Assembly: GCF_035222375.1 (NCBI RefSeq)
Contig: NC_085888.1
Location: 1,116,001 to 1,180,000 of the forward strand
DNA: 64,000 nucleotides
Direction of reading: 5' to 3'
Origin: Podospora pseudocomata
Lineage: Eukaryota > Ascomycota > Sordariomycetes > Sordariales > Podosporaceae
The notes beneath the pieces are model-generated. The model was not told where the DNA came from and did not search any database. It saw only the letters and a list, made by a program, of their open reading frames with translations. This document shows, piece after piece, positions 1 through 11,591 of the stretch (the first letter of the stretch is position 1; each line of letters opens with the position of its first letter). Made by a program: the position numbers and the translations under genes.

Positions 1-354
1 TTCTATCATGTTTCCCTGGCTCTAGTTCTTGGCAACATGTCTAGTCTGGAAACAAGGCTCGCCAGTGAGCGCCAGTGCGATGAGCCTTGTCATTCTATGC
101 ATTGTAGATTCTGTCAATCAGGCTATAGTGTTCAAACAGACGGTGAATTTGACGTGCTTCAGGTGTACAAAGCCATCCATGCCCTTGGGCGAGTAGCTAG
201 AGCCGTGGACGAGAGCAAACTTATTCCTTGTAGTAACACGCTCACGCTTGGCCACGAATTCCCAGAAAAGACTAATAACTAGAGAAACTACATTGCATTC
301 ACCCATTCATGGAAAGATAATCTAACCAGCCACTCTACTCGGCTGGGAAAGCTG
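1..354. other. No supported gene
   Basis: Downstream flank of the ureidoglycolate lyase gene. A short open frame of about 81 codons runs on the + strand (37-282), but it has no recognisable domain, repeat or signal peptide, so it is not called. Confidence 0.5.
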
Positions 355-1191
355 TCACAGCCTAGCCAGCCTCGAACCCATAGGCCCCAAGTCTTGAGGC
401 TTGGAGGCCGGGGTCAACTCAACAACAACCCCTTGTTTTCCTTCCCCTTCAGCCTTGAAGTAGATCTCTTGACAGTCCTCTTCCCCGACTCCATTCGCAA
501 ACTGCACCACCAGAAAATCAAGTGCTGTGCCAGGCTTCCCAACAGCCACCATGGGCGCGTGCCAAGTCCCCGCACCGTATGTCACAGCTTGCTTGCCTGT
601 GGCAACGAAGGCACGCAGTCCGCTGAGATCGGGAAGTCCCCTGCCAGGGAGGGGGCGGGGATAAGAGGCTCCTGCTAGGTCTGTGGTCGTGAGATTCGCT
701 GGAACTGGCAAATCTGCGTCTGCATCAGCGGGTGGGAGGGTAGACGCCACGATAACAAGATAGTGCTGATTTTCAGGTGCCGAGAGAGGGATAAAAGTCT
801 GGGTTGTGAAAGGATGGCGCTCCAATACACGCACAGGGAATGCGGTAGCTGGGGGTGGTGGTTGTGATGGTGACGCGGACGAGGTTGGGATACTGATCCG
901 TGAAGCACAGATGAAGATGTTCATTACCGAGACCCCTGGGACGGCACTGGGAGCCTGGGGGTAGAGGTTGATTTGGCGAGAGACATGTTGATATTTAATG
1001 GCTGAGCCTTGGTTGGCGGAGATTCCATCAAAGGGGAGTGAGGGTACTGATGTGGCAGAGAATGGGTGCAAGTCTGGTCGAGGGTTGTTGATCACGTCCC
1101 CGAACGGAGCGAAAGCTTCCTGGGTGAGGGGTACCGCTTCGAACACCAGTTTTGGAACAGTAAGCGTGATGTTCTTGGTTGGAGAAGGCAT
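355..1191 (-). CDS. Ureidoglycolate lyase (ureidoglycolate hydrolase family)
   Basis: Single-exon gene of 278 codons. The family converts (S)-ureidoglycolate to glyoxylate and urea, the last step of allantoin/purine nitrogen salvage. The protein shows the family layout: an N-terminal EAFAPFGDVINNP segment near residue 25, LERHPFTTQTFIPLS near residue 125, then a cupin-like C-terminal half with YGAGTWHAPMVAVG and LDFLVVQFANG followed by the acidic EEDCQEIYF. The His in GTWHAP and the acidic residues are those normally placed near the active site. A proline-rich loop (SPSQPPPPATAFP) makes it slightly longer than bacterial AllA. The ATG at 1191 is the first in frame and gives the expected N-terminus. 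No clustered allantoin genes are visible. Assignment is by motif recognition; substrate is inferred from the family. Confidence 0.88.
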   Translation of the reverse strand: MPSPTKNITLTVPKLVFEAVPLTQEAFAPFGDVINNPRPDLHPFSATSVPSLPFDGISANQGSAIKYQHVSRQINLYPQAPSAVPGVSVMNIFICASRISIPTSSASPSQPPPPATAFPVRVLERHPFTTQTFIPLSAPENQHYLVIVASTLPPADADADLPVPANLTTTDLAGASYPRPLPGRGLPDLSGLRAFVATGKQAVTYGAGTWHAPMVAVGKPGTALDFLVVQFANGVGEEDCQEIYFKAEGEGKQGVVVELTPASKPQDLGPMGSRLARL

Positions 1192-2695
1192 ATTGAAAGA
1201 GCGAGGCGCCAGTTACCCAATTTCGGTGATGAATCAGACGCGGCAACGGTGATGTTGACGACGGTCCCGGTGTTACGGTCGGTTTATTGTGTGGCTCCCT
1301 GGAAGTAACAGAAGATGGTGGGGTCTGCGGCCCCCTCCGAGAGGCATATGGCGACAGATCGGAGCATTTTCTTCGTGCACCAATACCATCACACTAGCAT
1401 AATCATCCTCAAACAAGAAAACCACTTCCCAAGCAGCTCGGTAATTAATTTCCTTATCGTTTACCAAGATGCGTTGCCAATGTCTCGTCTCTGATTGAAG
1501 CGGCAATGCGTGCCACACACTCTACCAAAATAACAACTCGAGCCCGGGTTCCAAAAGACAAACATCGGCTGTCACTCTCTCCGCACAATACATTTGCGGT
1601 TCACATTATGGGGTAAACAGACATGGGCTCTAGGTAGGCGGGTTAACAATCTACCTGTTTTAGACGTGCTAACAATGTTGCTTAAGACTCATGCCGTTGT
1701 TTGTTCAGAGTAGCCAGCTCCCAAGGACCCCATACATCCATGGCAATCATTGAGCAAGTGTCCTCACATACTCGACAAACATGGGCATCTATACAGCTGA
1801 TTCAACCAGTTCTGTAGTCTCAAAGTACATCCGAACACCCGGGAGGGGTTTCCTATTTTTAGCCCTCGCCAATGATTATACACGGAACGGCAATCTCACG
1901 ATTTTGCGGCTACCAATCCCTCCCGGTCCTCAATATCGAGCCTCGGGGTTGGGTGGACAAGTATTCCTGCGAGGACGTTCACCAGAGGCGTCATCCATCG
2001 TGCTGGCCTCACCACGGAGAGCTTTTCCGTTTGGACAATCCACACCAGAAACCCAAGGCAAGAACTGGCCGACAGCGGTACCTGCCTCCTATATCTTGAA
2101 TTGGACACCACAAGTGATCTCCAGGCCCTTGCGGCCGGTAACAGACGAGCTCGGTTAGATTGTCCATATCATCATTACTCATAATGAATATTACATGACA
2201 GGAGACAAAACAAGGTCTTCTGCCAGGCGCCCCTCCGCCATGTTGCCGGACTTCACACCCAACACTCCCCAGGATATCCGGGTATGTTCAGTCCCACGCA
2301 GCGGACATATAATTGTCAGCTGGGATAGGACGGCTGCTCGCAAATAAGAGGCTATCTGCTAAGCGGGCATGTATTGCAGTCACTAGGGCTGTCTTCTAAC
2401 AGGCTGAATGCAAGTCAATATGATGATCCTGCGATGCAATATGGTTCTATCTCTCACTGTTCCAAACACCCAGGTATCTGGTCCCTTGGACACAGCGGCC
2501 CTTTCCAGTATCCCTGTCGGAATGTCACCGAACTAGTTAAACGATAGGATTCGATGGCAACGAAGTTTGAGTGGTCCCAAAGGCCCGGATCAGGGCAAAC
2601 GTTGATATAAGTTAACACAGCCCGAGTCCCCTTGCGTCCGCCAGGATTGTCAGCTCTCACGGCTACTGTAATCCAGCTCTGTTGTTCTAAATAAG
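1192..2695. other. Intergenic, no supported gene
   Basis: A 1.5-kb stretch between divergent genes, so it should hold the promoters of the ureidoglycolate lyase (-) and of the secreted protein (+). Several short open frames occur (for example 125 codons at 1781-2158 +) but none has a recognisable domain or splice-compatible extension. Base composition is ordinary, with no RIP signature. Confidence 0.5.
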
Positions 2696-4211
2696 ATGGG
2701 GCAAAGCAGTTTGAAGTGTCTCTGGGCACTATTCATGTTTCTGGCTCTCAGCTTCGGTTCCGCGTGTACGAGCTACGGTGTTGACTATTCCAACGGAGGC
2801 GCATATTACATCGACGGCTCATCGAACCAATATTTCAGTTTCGTCACTTTATTTCAAGGTAGGCGGCTGCTTGGGATGAGCATGACGACCTGTAAAAGCA
2901 GACGTGCTGATGTTGCCCGGCAGGATGTGATCAAGAGTCGATCAGCCCGGTCCTCATCGGGCCAGACAACAACCAATATGCGTGTTCAGCCATCAGGACC
3001 GAGCAAGCCGGTGTACAAGTCACATCGACCTGGTAAGAAAGAACGCTGTCCAGAAAAAGAATTGCGAGTTGACTCTGTGCTAGTGGCATTCCTTTCTCGG
3101 CCATGAAGTCAGGGAACTGGAAGATTATTCTATCCGGAACCCAAGTTTCATCACAACGCACCTTCTCGGTAACAGTCGGCACGCCTGAAACTACCTGGGT
3201 CACGGTAAGAAGGGTGTGTCCAAACACATGAAGGCCATCACTTAACAAGACATCTGCAGGCGACACCAACCGTTGTTATCGGCGTTACTACTACAGCAAG
3301 AGCCTCGACTGTTTTGACTACCATTGTGCAGACTCAGACTCTGATCATCGTACCCCGAACCGTTACTGCAGCATGTAGCGGACCTACCCGGACAGTCACA
3401 AGCTACCCACAAGCACCGACGGCCACAGTCAGATCGACGGTCACCCGGACAGCAACTGATGGGCAGATAACAAGTGACTGGACCACCATAGTCACAACAA
3501 CAGCAAAGTGCAATTATCCTACCAGTACGTTATATTCCTGATCTGGCAGGTATAAGAATGCTGAAGCGGCCATCGTGGTGTGGCGAGAGGGACGAGAGAA
3601 GGCTCCAGCGAAGACACTCTGGTTCTAATGTCACTGTGTTAGGAAAACGAGATGTAGCTGCGACTCCCGCCGCACAGGTCGCCGCAATCACATTGACATA
3701 CACACAAACCACATATACAGTCACCAGGACAACTACGACAACTGTTGCTGGAAGGGTGACTACCGAAACTGGTGAGTTCATCGGCTGTCCTAAAACGCCT
3801 TCTTTCCTTCGTAATGAATGTATGCTAACCCGAAGTAAAACAGTCCTTCGAACTACGACAGCCACAGTGTAAGCACCCTTCCGTAGCAACAGCACTCTCC
3901 TCGCTCTTCTCTTCTGGCAGCTAACACTGGTCTTCTCTCCAGCACCCCTCCGCCATCAACGGCATGCGTAGGAAACGCACCTGGTTCCACTGTGACTGTT
4001 ATCAGGACACAGAGCGCCGTAACCGAAACGAACGTTGTCTATTTAACGAGCCATCTGTCTGGCACTGTCTGGGTTGGGTATGTGGCTGCGTTGCTCCATT
4101 TTACTGATAGGTGCTAACACTATTCTCTTTAGCCAAACGCAATACACTACAATTTCCAACCCTGTCAGCGCTACAGCTTGTTGGAGAGCTGGTGGGTGGT
4201 ATGGAAAGTAG
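2696..4211 (+). CDS. Thr-rich secreted protein, eight exons, function unknown
   Basis: Reconstructed by reading splice sites: exons 2696-2858, 2924-3032, 3084-3204, 3260-3524, 3643-3771, 3844-3868, 3943-4077 and 4133-4211, all GT..AG, with lengths adding to 1,026 nt (341 aa) in one open frame. The N-terminus is a clear signal peptide (MGQSSLKCLWALFMFLALSF, then GSACTSYG). An N-terminal Cys-containing segment with a DNNQYAC motif and an SGNWKI segment is followed by a long Thr/Val/Ser-rich region (runs such as TVTRTTTTTV) resembling O-mannosylated cell-wall or extracellular proteins. A KRD site after NYPTR could be a Kex2-type cleavage point. No transmembrane anchor or convincing GPI signal is seen at the C-terminus (ACWRAGGWYGK). 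I do not recognise the family. The 25-nt exon 6 is the least certain part. Confidence 0.6.
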
Positions 4212-4532
4212 TAGCCTACGACATCCACATGAGCACTTTAGATCCTCGTAGAGAGATCTGCAATCGCCTGACAATTGTTTGCGGGCATGTTGAAGGATTG
4301 TGAATAACATTATCCTGGCGCTTTCTGATACGCCGCAAAGGTTGGAGCATTCGATATACTTGATCATCGTACAACACTGGCCATCGGATTTTTGACGATA
4401 AATGTGTCCAAGTACTCATGCACAACACTCTTCCAGTTTCATTATGGGGAGAAGCGTTTAGTGTTAAGGGTATAAGTAAAGACTCTTCAACCAGGCCCGT
4501 GAATAACCATGTCTGTGATCATGAAGTTGACT
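4212..4532. other. Convergent intergenic spacer
   Basis: About 320 bp between the stop of the secreted-protein gene and the stop of the MFS gene, which face each other. It should contain both 3' untranslated regions. No other feature seen. Confidence 0.5.
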
Positions 4533-6829
4533 TCAAACATCGTCATCTTCATCGCCTTCAAGCCATATCTCATGCCCATCACCCTCGTGTACGAAGAGAC
4601 TTGCCACAATCCCACCTATCGCAATTGTGCTGAGGCACCAGAATACAGCACCAACAACGCCCCGTGCCAGACCCTGCCCATGCAAAAACCCTCCTAAGAA
4701 GGGGCCCACTGTCCTTGAAAGACTCGAGACGCTCTGCCCAATGCCATGCACTGTCCCCAGTACGCTTGGATGCGGCGTACAATTATTTACCAGAATCGCC
4801 TGAGCAGGCAGTGCAAATGTCCGGCCAATGACATGGAAACAAAGCACGCCCGCGATGGCAAGCCACACAACAAAACCATCCTTGGGTGCCGGCGGGGGAG
4901 AGAAAGAGGGGACCAAGCTCAGATAAGGTGCGATGGAGTAGGTAAAGGGGAAAAAGAGCAGAAATAACCGCCAGCTCCGGACGGTGCCGAGCCGGGCCGA
5001 AAGCCAGGGATAGATGCCAAGCTGGAGAGCAATACCAAGAACACCAAGGATAGCCATGGCCATGCCGACTTCACGAGGATGTAGACCGAGACCTCCAGTG
5101 AATATAAACGGAAGATGCCGTTGGAAGGCGTCGGGTGATTCTGGGCCTTTGGCTGGATCGTAGACTGGGGTTGAGAGAAATACGAACCAGAGTGAGTTGA
5201 ACGTGCCCACGTGAAGGGACAGAAGACAGCTAGCTGTGAACGTGGAGACTACGTTTGGCGTGAAGATGCGGCGGAAAGGGAGTCGTTGTGTGTAGCGTCG
5301 TCTGGCATATTTTGGCTTGAAAGGGGCTACATCTGAAATGGAGGACTGCTGGGAGTCTGTGCCATGGGTAAGAGGGTGGGTTTCGATATCGATGGTGGTA
5401 GGGTCTTCAGTGGAAAGGCGTGCGTACCCCCCCTGGGATCTCTTGCGAGATACCCACAGTTTTATGCTCTGTCCAATTTCCAAGCCTCTATCACGTTGGT
5501 CGGCGCAAAGGTCAAGTGTCTGTGGAGAATTAGTATTGGTGAAAGGATAATACGATGAGCTGGGTCACAGCACTCACTTCTTCGAGAAATAGCCACACAA
5601 GAAGCATAGCACAGAAGAGAAAGATTGCCGAGAGGATGTTCGGGGCAGCATACGGGAACTCATGGAAGAACCATACGTCTCCGAATAGGGATGGGTAGCT
5701 ACTTGCCGGATCGGAAAGGATACCACCAAGTACTGCAGCCAGAATGTGTTAGCGAGCACTCAGAAAGTCCTGCTTGATACGTACTCGGTCCAATGATAGT
5801 CCCAATGTTGAAGGTCATTGGAAGTAGAAGAAATGCTCGCGACTGATATCTAGTCTACCGGTTAGAGCTCGCCCACCGTGCCATTTGACTGTAAGCATAC
5901 TTTTTTTCCTGTACCGTTTCACTGATCCTGCAAGATAAAATGGATATTAGCGAGATGCTTTGGTTGTTAGCAGAGGCATTATCCTACATGGTTCTCAACA
6001 CTCCCACGTTCCCATTGGTGATCCCGCCGAGAGACCTGAAGAAGAGGGCTTGCCAAAAGGTGGTCGAAAAGCCAAATCCGAGGCACGAGGTCACTAGACA
6101 TAAATATGATGAGCCAACCTGCAACAAGGTGATGGGTTCTCGGGTCAGTCTTACTTGCCCCAGCAAGGCCAATGAGCAAGACGGTTTTGCGACCAAACCG
6201 GCGGGAATCAGCAACTCGGCCCCACATCATTGATGTCACGAACTGAGCGGCAGTGAAGCTAGCACTACATGATGCCACCGTACAAAGTCAGTCTCGTGCC
6301 ACTTGCTGCCTAGTGGTGGTGGTTTACACATGAGGACTGGAATAGCACGAACTGCAAGATGCCTGCCTGGCTTGAAATGACAGAAACTGGCAGGCCTGTG
6401 TCAAACCATTTCAGTTGGTAAAACATATATGACTACAGTTTTATTAGCCAGGATCCAGCGATCGCTGTGATGCCGTAGAAGCCCTACCTGTAATGATGTC
6501 TGCACAAGTGGTTCACTCAACCTGGCAAGAGTGATAACGGTGAGTTGGTCTTTGCGCGGAAGGTCTCTCCAGGCGACCGTCTTCGCACCAGAAGGAGTCT
6601 GAGAGATATTGGCGTTGAGCCCCGAAGGTGTCACGCCGGGCATGATTCCAGCGATTGATACGGTGCTGTTGGTGCCGTGACTTGAAGCAGAAGACTCGGC
6701 TTGTAACTCCGAGTCGGAGAGCAACCTGGAGTTTATGGGTCCGTCGTCTTGATGGTCACCAGTAGGGTAGCTTGCTGGGGCCGTGGCCGTGGTCTCAACA
6801 GCCCCTCCATGACCGGAATTGCTACTCAT
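4533..6829 (-). CDS. Major facilitator superfamily transporter (DHA1/ZIFL-like)
   Basis: Exons on the minus strand, 5' to 3': 6829-6488, 6432-6353, 6264-6155, 6093-5988, 5927-5901, 5849-5785, 5732-5578 and 5519-4533. Together they make 1,872 nt in frame, predicted 623 aa. Membrane transporter with a cytosolic N-terminal tail of about 85 residues rich in Ser/Thr/Gly, then a DLPRKDQLTVITLARLSEPL entry into TM1. The MFS signature loop GRVADSRRFGRKTVLLIG lies between TM2 and TM3, and FRSLGGITNGNVGVLRTM matches the TM4 region. A cytosolic central loop separates the two six-helix halves (VSRKRSQGGYARLST). The family resembles yeast YCR023C and plant ZIF-like carriers; the substrate (drug, zinc chelate or other) cannot be told. 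Exon 2's donor (GTTCGT) is weak and is the least certain junction. Confidence 0.82.
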
Positions 6830-9800
6830 GAGAGCTCTCTCGTGGTGTTGTCACTTCCTGGCCTATACCCTGCCCCTTTGTCTTTCGAGCCCCAGCAACA
6901 GCGTCACTGCCCAGCTGTGTCGAACTTCCTGACCAGTTTTATAGTAAAGAAAGGTAATGGTGGACTGTAATCATCAGCGGGTGGGAGAACAAGGAAAACC
7001 ATGTATTTTCTGGTGCTCTATCAGTCGTGGAATACAAAGCCAAGTCATTAATACCACCTTCTCGTCAATCAAAACCCAATCCTCTCATCGCATACCCCAA
7101 CCTACTCTCGGCACCGCTGGCGGCATCAACAGAATGCATTGGAGAGAGCAAGGCTGGTGGCAAGGGCGTGACACACGCAATCATCTCGCCTGCCAACGTC
7201 AACGAGGACCCACTATCGGTCCCGCAGCGGACAAAAGGCTAGTCCGTGCGGCTCATCAACGGTCGGTTACCTAGCTTCCGATGACCATCGATATTCTGGT
7301 ATCTAGTCCTCCATCAACGGATGCATGATCGCTTGCTCTGTTTTCTTTGGATACTAACCCAGACCGCTAGAGGGTGGAGAGAACCGACATGCCGCTAAAG
7401 GAGGAGCGGGCGGAAGGTAGGTGAGCGACAGACGGCGCCCAGTGTTGATCACAGAGCTTGAGCTGATGAACCTTAGAGCTCTCCATCTTCTGGCCGCAAT
7501 GGCTCCATGCTTGCTTGCTCCTTCTGGCAGACAATAATATTCCGCAAGATACTCCGACGCCACTGAGATGAGAGCACTGCCTCGACCCTCCAACCAATGC
7601 AATATCTTCCTTCCCTGTTCTGCAACTGCAGAGAATCTGGAGCAAGATACGGTCCAATGCCTAGTAGCCCCGTTTGGTGGTTTCAGGTATGTTCGCCGTG
7701 CCATCCAAAATTGCCACAGCTGGGTTATCTGGCCGAATATTTGATACGTGGATCACGCGACATGTCCCTTGGGCGAACAATCTGCCGTGCCGAGCTCGGT
7801 GGTTTAGGCCGTGCCCGCCCGTCTCTGATGAGCAACTGACCATCGCACGGCCGGACTTCCGGAGGCGGGCTCCTCGAGACACCATCACCGATCACTACCG
7901 GCAGATCTCCCGTCTACGGTCTTGGCATGGAGTTAAATGGGTGTCCTTCCAGGTTGCGCTGGTTCCGCCTCACCGCAGCATTTGTTCACCCAGGTGAACA
8001 CCTCCGGGATTGCCTTGCATTTGTAGGAACCAGGGAAACCCTGATATTGAGAAAAGACGATCGATCTCCGAGTCTAGTCCGAGGGGTCCTTGCGGCTTTT
8101 TTTCTCACCGACCTCTCCCATCCTTTTCCTCTTCAAAGCATCAGCTGCATGCTCAGGCTTTAGCGATGTGATGTTGGGTGGAACTGATGCTGGCTGTTGT
8201 ATGGTCATTTTGGTTTCGTCTAGCACCTACCTTACAACCATGTTGCAGGCTTCTTCTCCTGCTTTTGGTTCACTCTGTGTCAACGGTGTAAAGGTACATG
8301 TTGGTTTCTGTGCTGCTGCGGAGTGGCAGTCTGATGGCAAGGAACCGGGGCAAATCAAAGGCGGTGCGGACGGGCTGGAGTTTGCAGCGATGGGGAGAAA
8401 CGGGGTTAATCTTCAGCAGGGTCTGCCCATCGCGACAACTTCACCTGGTTCTTCCCTGCCGCCAAAACGCGAGGAGCGAGCCCGGTTCGCAGCCTCCCCC
8501 TGGTTAAAGGCGGGTCTTTCTCGAACCCTGTGGAATGGGACTAGCCACGGTCTTTTTTATCTTTTGTTGTCACTGTCAAACCAGTATGGTGAGCATCTTC
8601 TATGTTTGAATCAACAAGAGAGAGATAGAGGCTCCGTAGTAGTCCATGTCTGAGAATCGCTCTCGTCAATCCCAGTTCATCATCCATTGTGTCCTTGGAT
8701 CCCTTAGGTTGATATCTCGAGGTTCCTCCATTGGACCCCAAGTCCTAATCAGGACACTCTATAGACCTATGGATCTGTGGGGGCTGTTTAAGCGCATCTG
8801 AAGCCAGAAACGGTGTGGGAGCACCACGCTAGCTATTCTAGTCGGGTGCGGCACCTGCCGGACACTCCGTTTATTCAGGCAGGCCCGGCATCTATGAACT
8901 AGCGGGTTTGCTCCAGGAGAGGGCGGCATCATTGGGGATCTTGTGAAAAATTCTGAGTGGAGTTTTGTCAGTCCAGGTTGTGCTTAATTATCTCTTTCAC
9001 GAGACCATACCATCAAAACTATTCCTTTGTTCGCAATCCCAGGTTGAATGAGAAGACGAATATCTAAGCTAGATACCCTTAGCATACCGGAGCCGTGACA
9101 CATTCCCCAGATACTGTGCAGACAGCATCAAACGGTTTACGCCGCTTCAGGAGCGGTTTGTCAAAACCGATGTAAAAACTTGTTCGGCGACATGGAATTA
9201 CTGCAGTGGACTTCCATTTCTAGTACCACCTCGTTCTTGGTAGGGTAGCACCATTGCTGTCTGACAGTCGACTCAACATATCAATTATCTGTTTAGTGTT
9301 TTGTGATATTCTTTTTCTCCACAGTCATATCGTCCTGCAGCTGGGTCCCTCCTGGCCGTTGCATTGTGAGAAAAGCTCCTGCATTGCCCTCCTCAAAAAA
9401 AACTCCAAAAGATTTTTGTGAGAGACCCGAACTTGGCTCCTGTGGAGCTTTTTAGAAACGCCATCTGTTTACCTTTCCTGCACTTGTATGGGGAAAACTA
9501 CCAATCAGACTGTCGTGATTTACTATCTCCATCACAGTGTGTCCCCATCGGAACCAGACTGATCGCTTTAGGGTTTTCTTTCAATGCGCTGCCCAAATTC
9601 TCTTTTGAACTCGGGTCCTTCGGAACAGGGAGTGTCCTTGCCCATTGGACCTGGCTTTGCCGGATCTTTTGCCCGGTGACGGACAGAAGGGGCAGAGTCT
9701 CTTCGTCACCTGCTCCAGGGTGCAACTTGAAACGCTGCGTTCTTCTGGTATTTGTAGTTTATGATGTATGCACATTTTGCTGTGGAAACCGGTCTTCCCC

Positions 9801-10581
9801 TTGCTGAAAAACCACAATAGTCTTTTCTTAGCAACACCTGATGTATGAAATGACGTATCTACTTTGACATGAACAGCTTTAATGTCTATAAACACTCCTT
9901 TATACTGATATGGAATGAAGTTTGGGGCCTTTTCTCTTACCCTGTTAGTTAAAAAAAAAAGAAAAAAAAAGAAAGAAAAAAAAGAAGAAAAAAAAAGAAA
10001 GAAGAAAAAAAAAGATAAAAGAAGAAAAAAAGAGAAAAACAACCAAAAACGCCATGTTGTAAAGTGTGTTGAAGAAAGAAAAGAATTACTGAGGGTATAG
10101 AAATTAAGGTAGCAGTGCTTTTCGTGTCCCGAAATTTATCCGTCCAATATCCATTCCATGTTATGCAGAACAAAGCGAAAAACCTGAGCGTGGGCCAATG
10201 CTGCATGTCTATGTTGGTTCCGGTGTTTGTGTCCGCCTGCAAGACTCCTATTCTTGAGAAAACAAACCCAAAAACTCCAAGCAAAGTGCTGAGACGGCCC
10301 TGTTTTCCCCTTCTGGGGGCGATCGCTGTCGCCCGATATTTCACCCGCTGCTGGCGTGACAGGGTGGCCCACATATCAACCGGCAGTATGTGGCCATGTC
10401 AGATATCGCTGCCAGATTGTGCATCGTCTGGGTGTTTTCACCCAATCCCGGGAGCGTTGACGTGCTTGGGGCCGATTAAGGAACGAAGGTTTGTCCACTG
10501 CTGCAGGTGGCGGCAAGTGATGAGTGGCGTAAAGTGGGTGATAAAGGTCTTCTTGGGTGATCCGGTCACCGTGAGAGCCAT
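6830..10581. other. Long gene-free interval
   Basis: About 3.7 kb lying upstream of the MFS gene and downstream of the bZIP gene. The longest open frame (187 codons, 8090-8653 +) has no recognisable domain and no splice-supported extension. Composition is ordinary rather than RIP-like. It probably contains the MFS promoter and untranslated regions; an unannotated non-coding transcript is possible but nothing in the sequence proves one. Confidence 0.45.
9950..10042. repeat. Homopurine low-complexity tract
   Basis: About 90 bases of almost pure A/G on the + strand, made of A runs broken by single G or GAAG, ending in AGAGAAAAACAACC. It translates to Lys/Glu/Arg repeats in all forward frames, so the apparent open frames across it are artefacts of composition. 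Confidence 0.9.
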
Positions 10582-11591
10582 TCATAGACCAGCAGCCTGT
10601 GGCAGTCCATGTGGCTGCGGCTGGTAGTAAGAAGGATACATCGTCGCGGACCACGGTTGAGGTGTGATGTATCCTGCAGCTGGCTGCGATACATTGGGAT
10701 TAGGATAGCCATGGTCTGCTGCTGATGACACCTTACTGTTAGCGTTTGGCCATGATTCTGGAATTTGATCGGCCCCACGGCTGGTCGTTGTACCTGGATC
10801 AATATCTCGTTGTTCAAACTCCAGTTTCGTAGCGGCAGCATCCATGCAAGGCATAGAAGTGGGCGTGATCACATTCCCTTCCATCATGGTCGGCATGCTG
10901 GTCGGGATATAGGCCGGGATGAAGGCTTCGTCGGGGTGGCTCGGGGAAGAGCAAGGGCTGGAAACGACCGAGGGAACCGAGACGGAGGACACTGGAACCG
11001 AAGATACTGACACCCCAGAGGGCCATTGTTCCTCTGTCGTGGGCACAAATGTGAAGGTCTGCGGCGCCGAGTTGTAGTCGTTGGATGGTTGCCCAAATGG
11101 CGGAGGCCGGCTAGGAATGCCGGCGTGACCGGCGGGTAGCAGATCGGGTGCCTCAAAGCCTGGGGCTGGTGTGGTTAGAATGGAAGCTCGAAATGGACAG
11201 GCAAGAGCTGATGGCTGGGATATACCGGGTGGTGAAAACATATTATGATTGAAGCGTTTGAGTTCTTCGCGCAAACTGAACACCTCTCTCTCCAGCGCAT
11301 GGTTCCTCATCTGGAGCTGGCTGATGGTCTCGTCCCGGCTATGTCGGTTCTTGTACTCTTCCAACTCCTTCTCCAGCCGCTCGATGTGCTCTTTTGTGCG
11401 TTGCCTGATTGCGCGCTGGGCTTCCCGGTCATTGGCCCGTTTCCGGGCAAGTTGCGTGGGCGTGAGTGTCGACACGCTGCGAGTACCTGATGACGGCAGA
11501 GGTTAGAGATGTGTGAAAACAGTGGAGATGGGCAATCCATACCCTTCCGCTTGGATGGCTTTGGTGGTTCTGTAGATGTCTCTCGGGTCAT
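10582..11591 (-). CDS. bZIP transcription factor
   Basis: Two exons: 11591-11543 and 11486-10582, joined by a 56-nt intron (GTATGG..CATCAG). The predicted protein is 317 aa and begins MTRETSTEPPKPSKRKG. The basic region RKRANDREAQRAIRQRTKEH carries the N-x3-AQ-x3-R pattern of fungal AP-1-like bZIPs, followed directly by a leucine zipper (heptads through IERLEKELEEYKNR and ISQLQMRNHALEREV). The C-terminal two thirds is Pro/Ser-rich and disordered (SVSVSSVPVSSVSVPSVVSS) and ends in a Pro/Gln/Tyr-rich tail, typical of an activation domain. No Cys-rich redox domain of the Yap1/Pap1 kind is present. It acts in the nucleus on DNA; target genes cannot be read from the sequence. The long flanking gene-free intervals suggest large regulatory regions (inference). 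Confidence 0.87.

Noticed and set aside
8090-8653. 187-codon open frame on the + strand
   Set aside because: No domain, no secretion signal, and no codon or splice support; typical of chance frames in G+C-balanced intergenic DNA.
9581-10374. Phe/Leu-rich or Lys-rich open frames across the A/G tract
   Set aside because: They come from translating the homopurine run in various frames; low-complexity artefacts.
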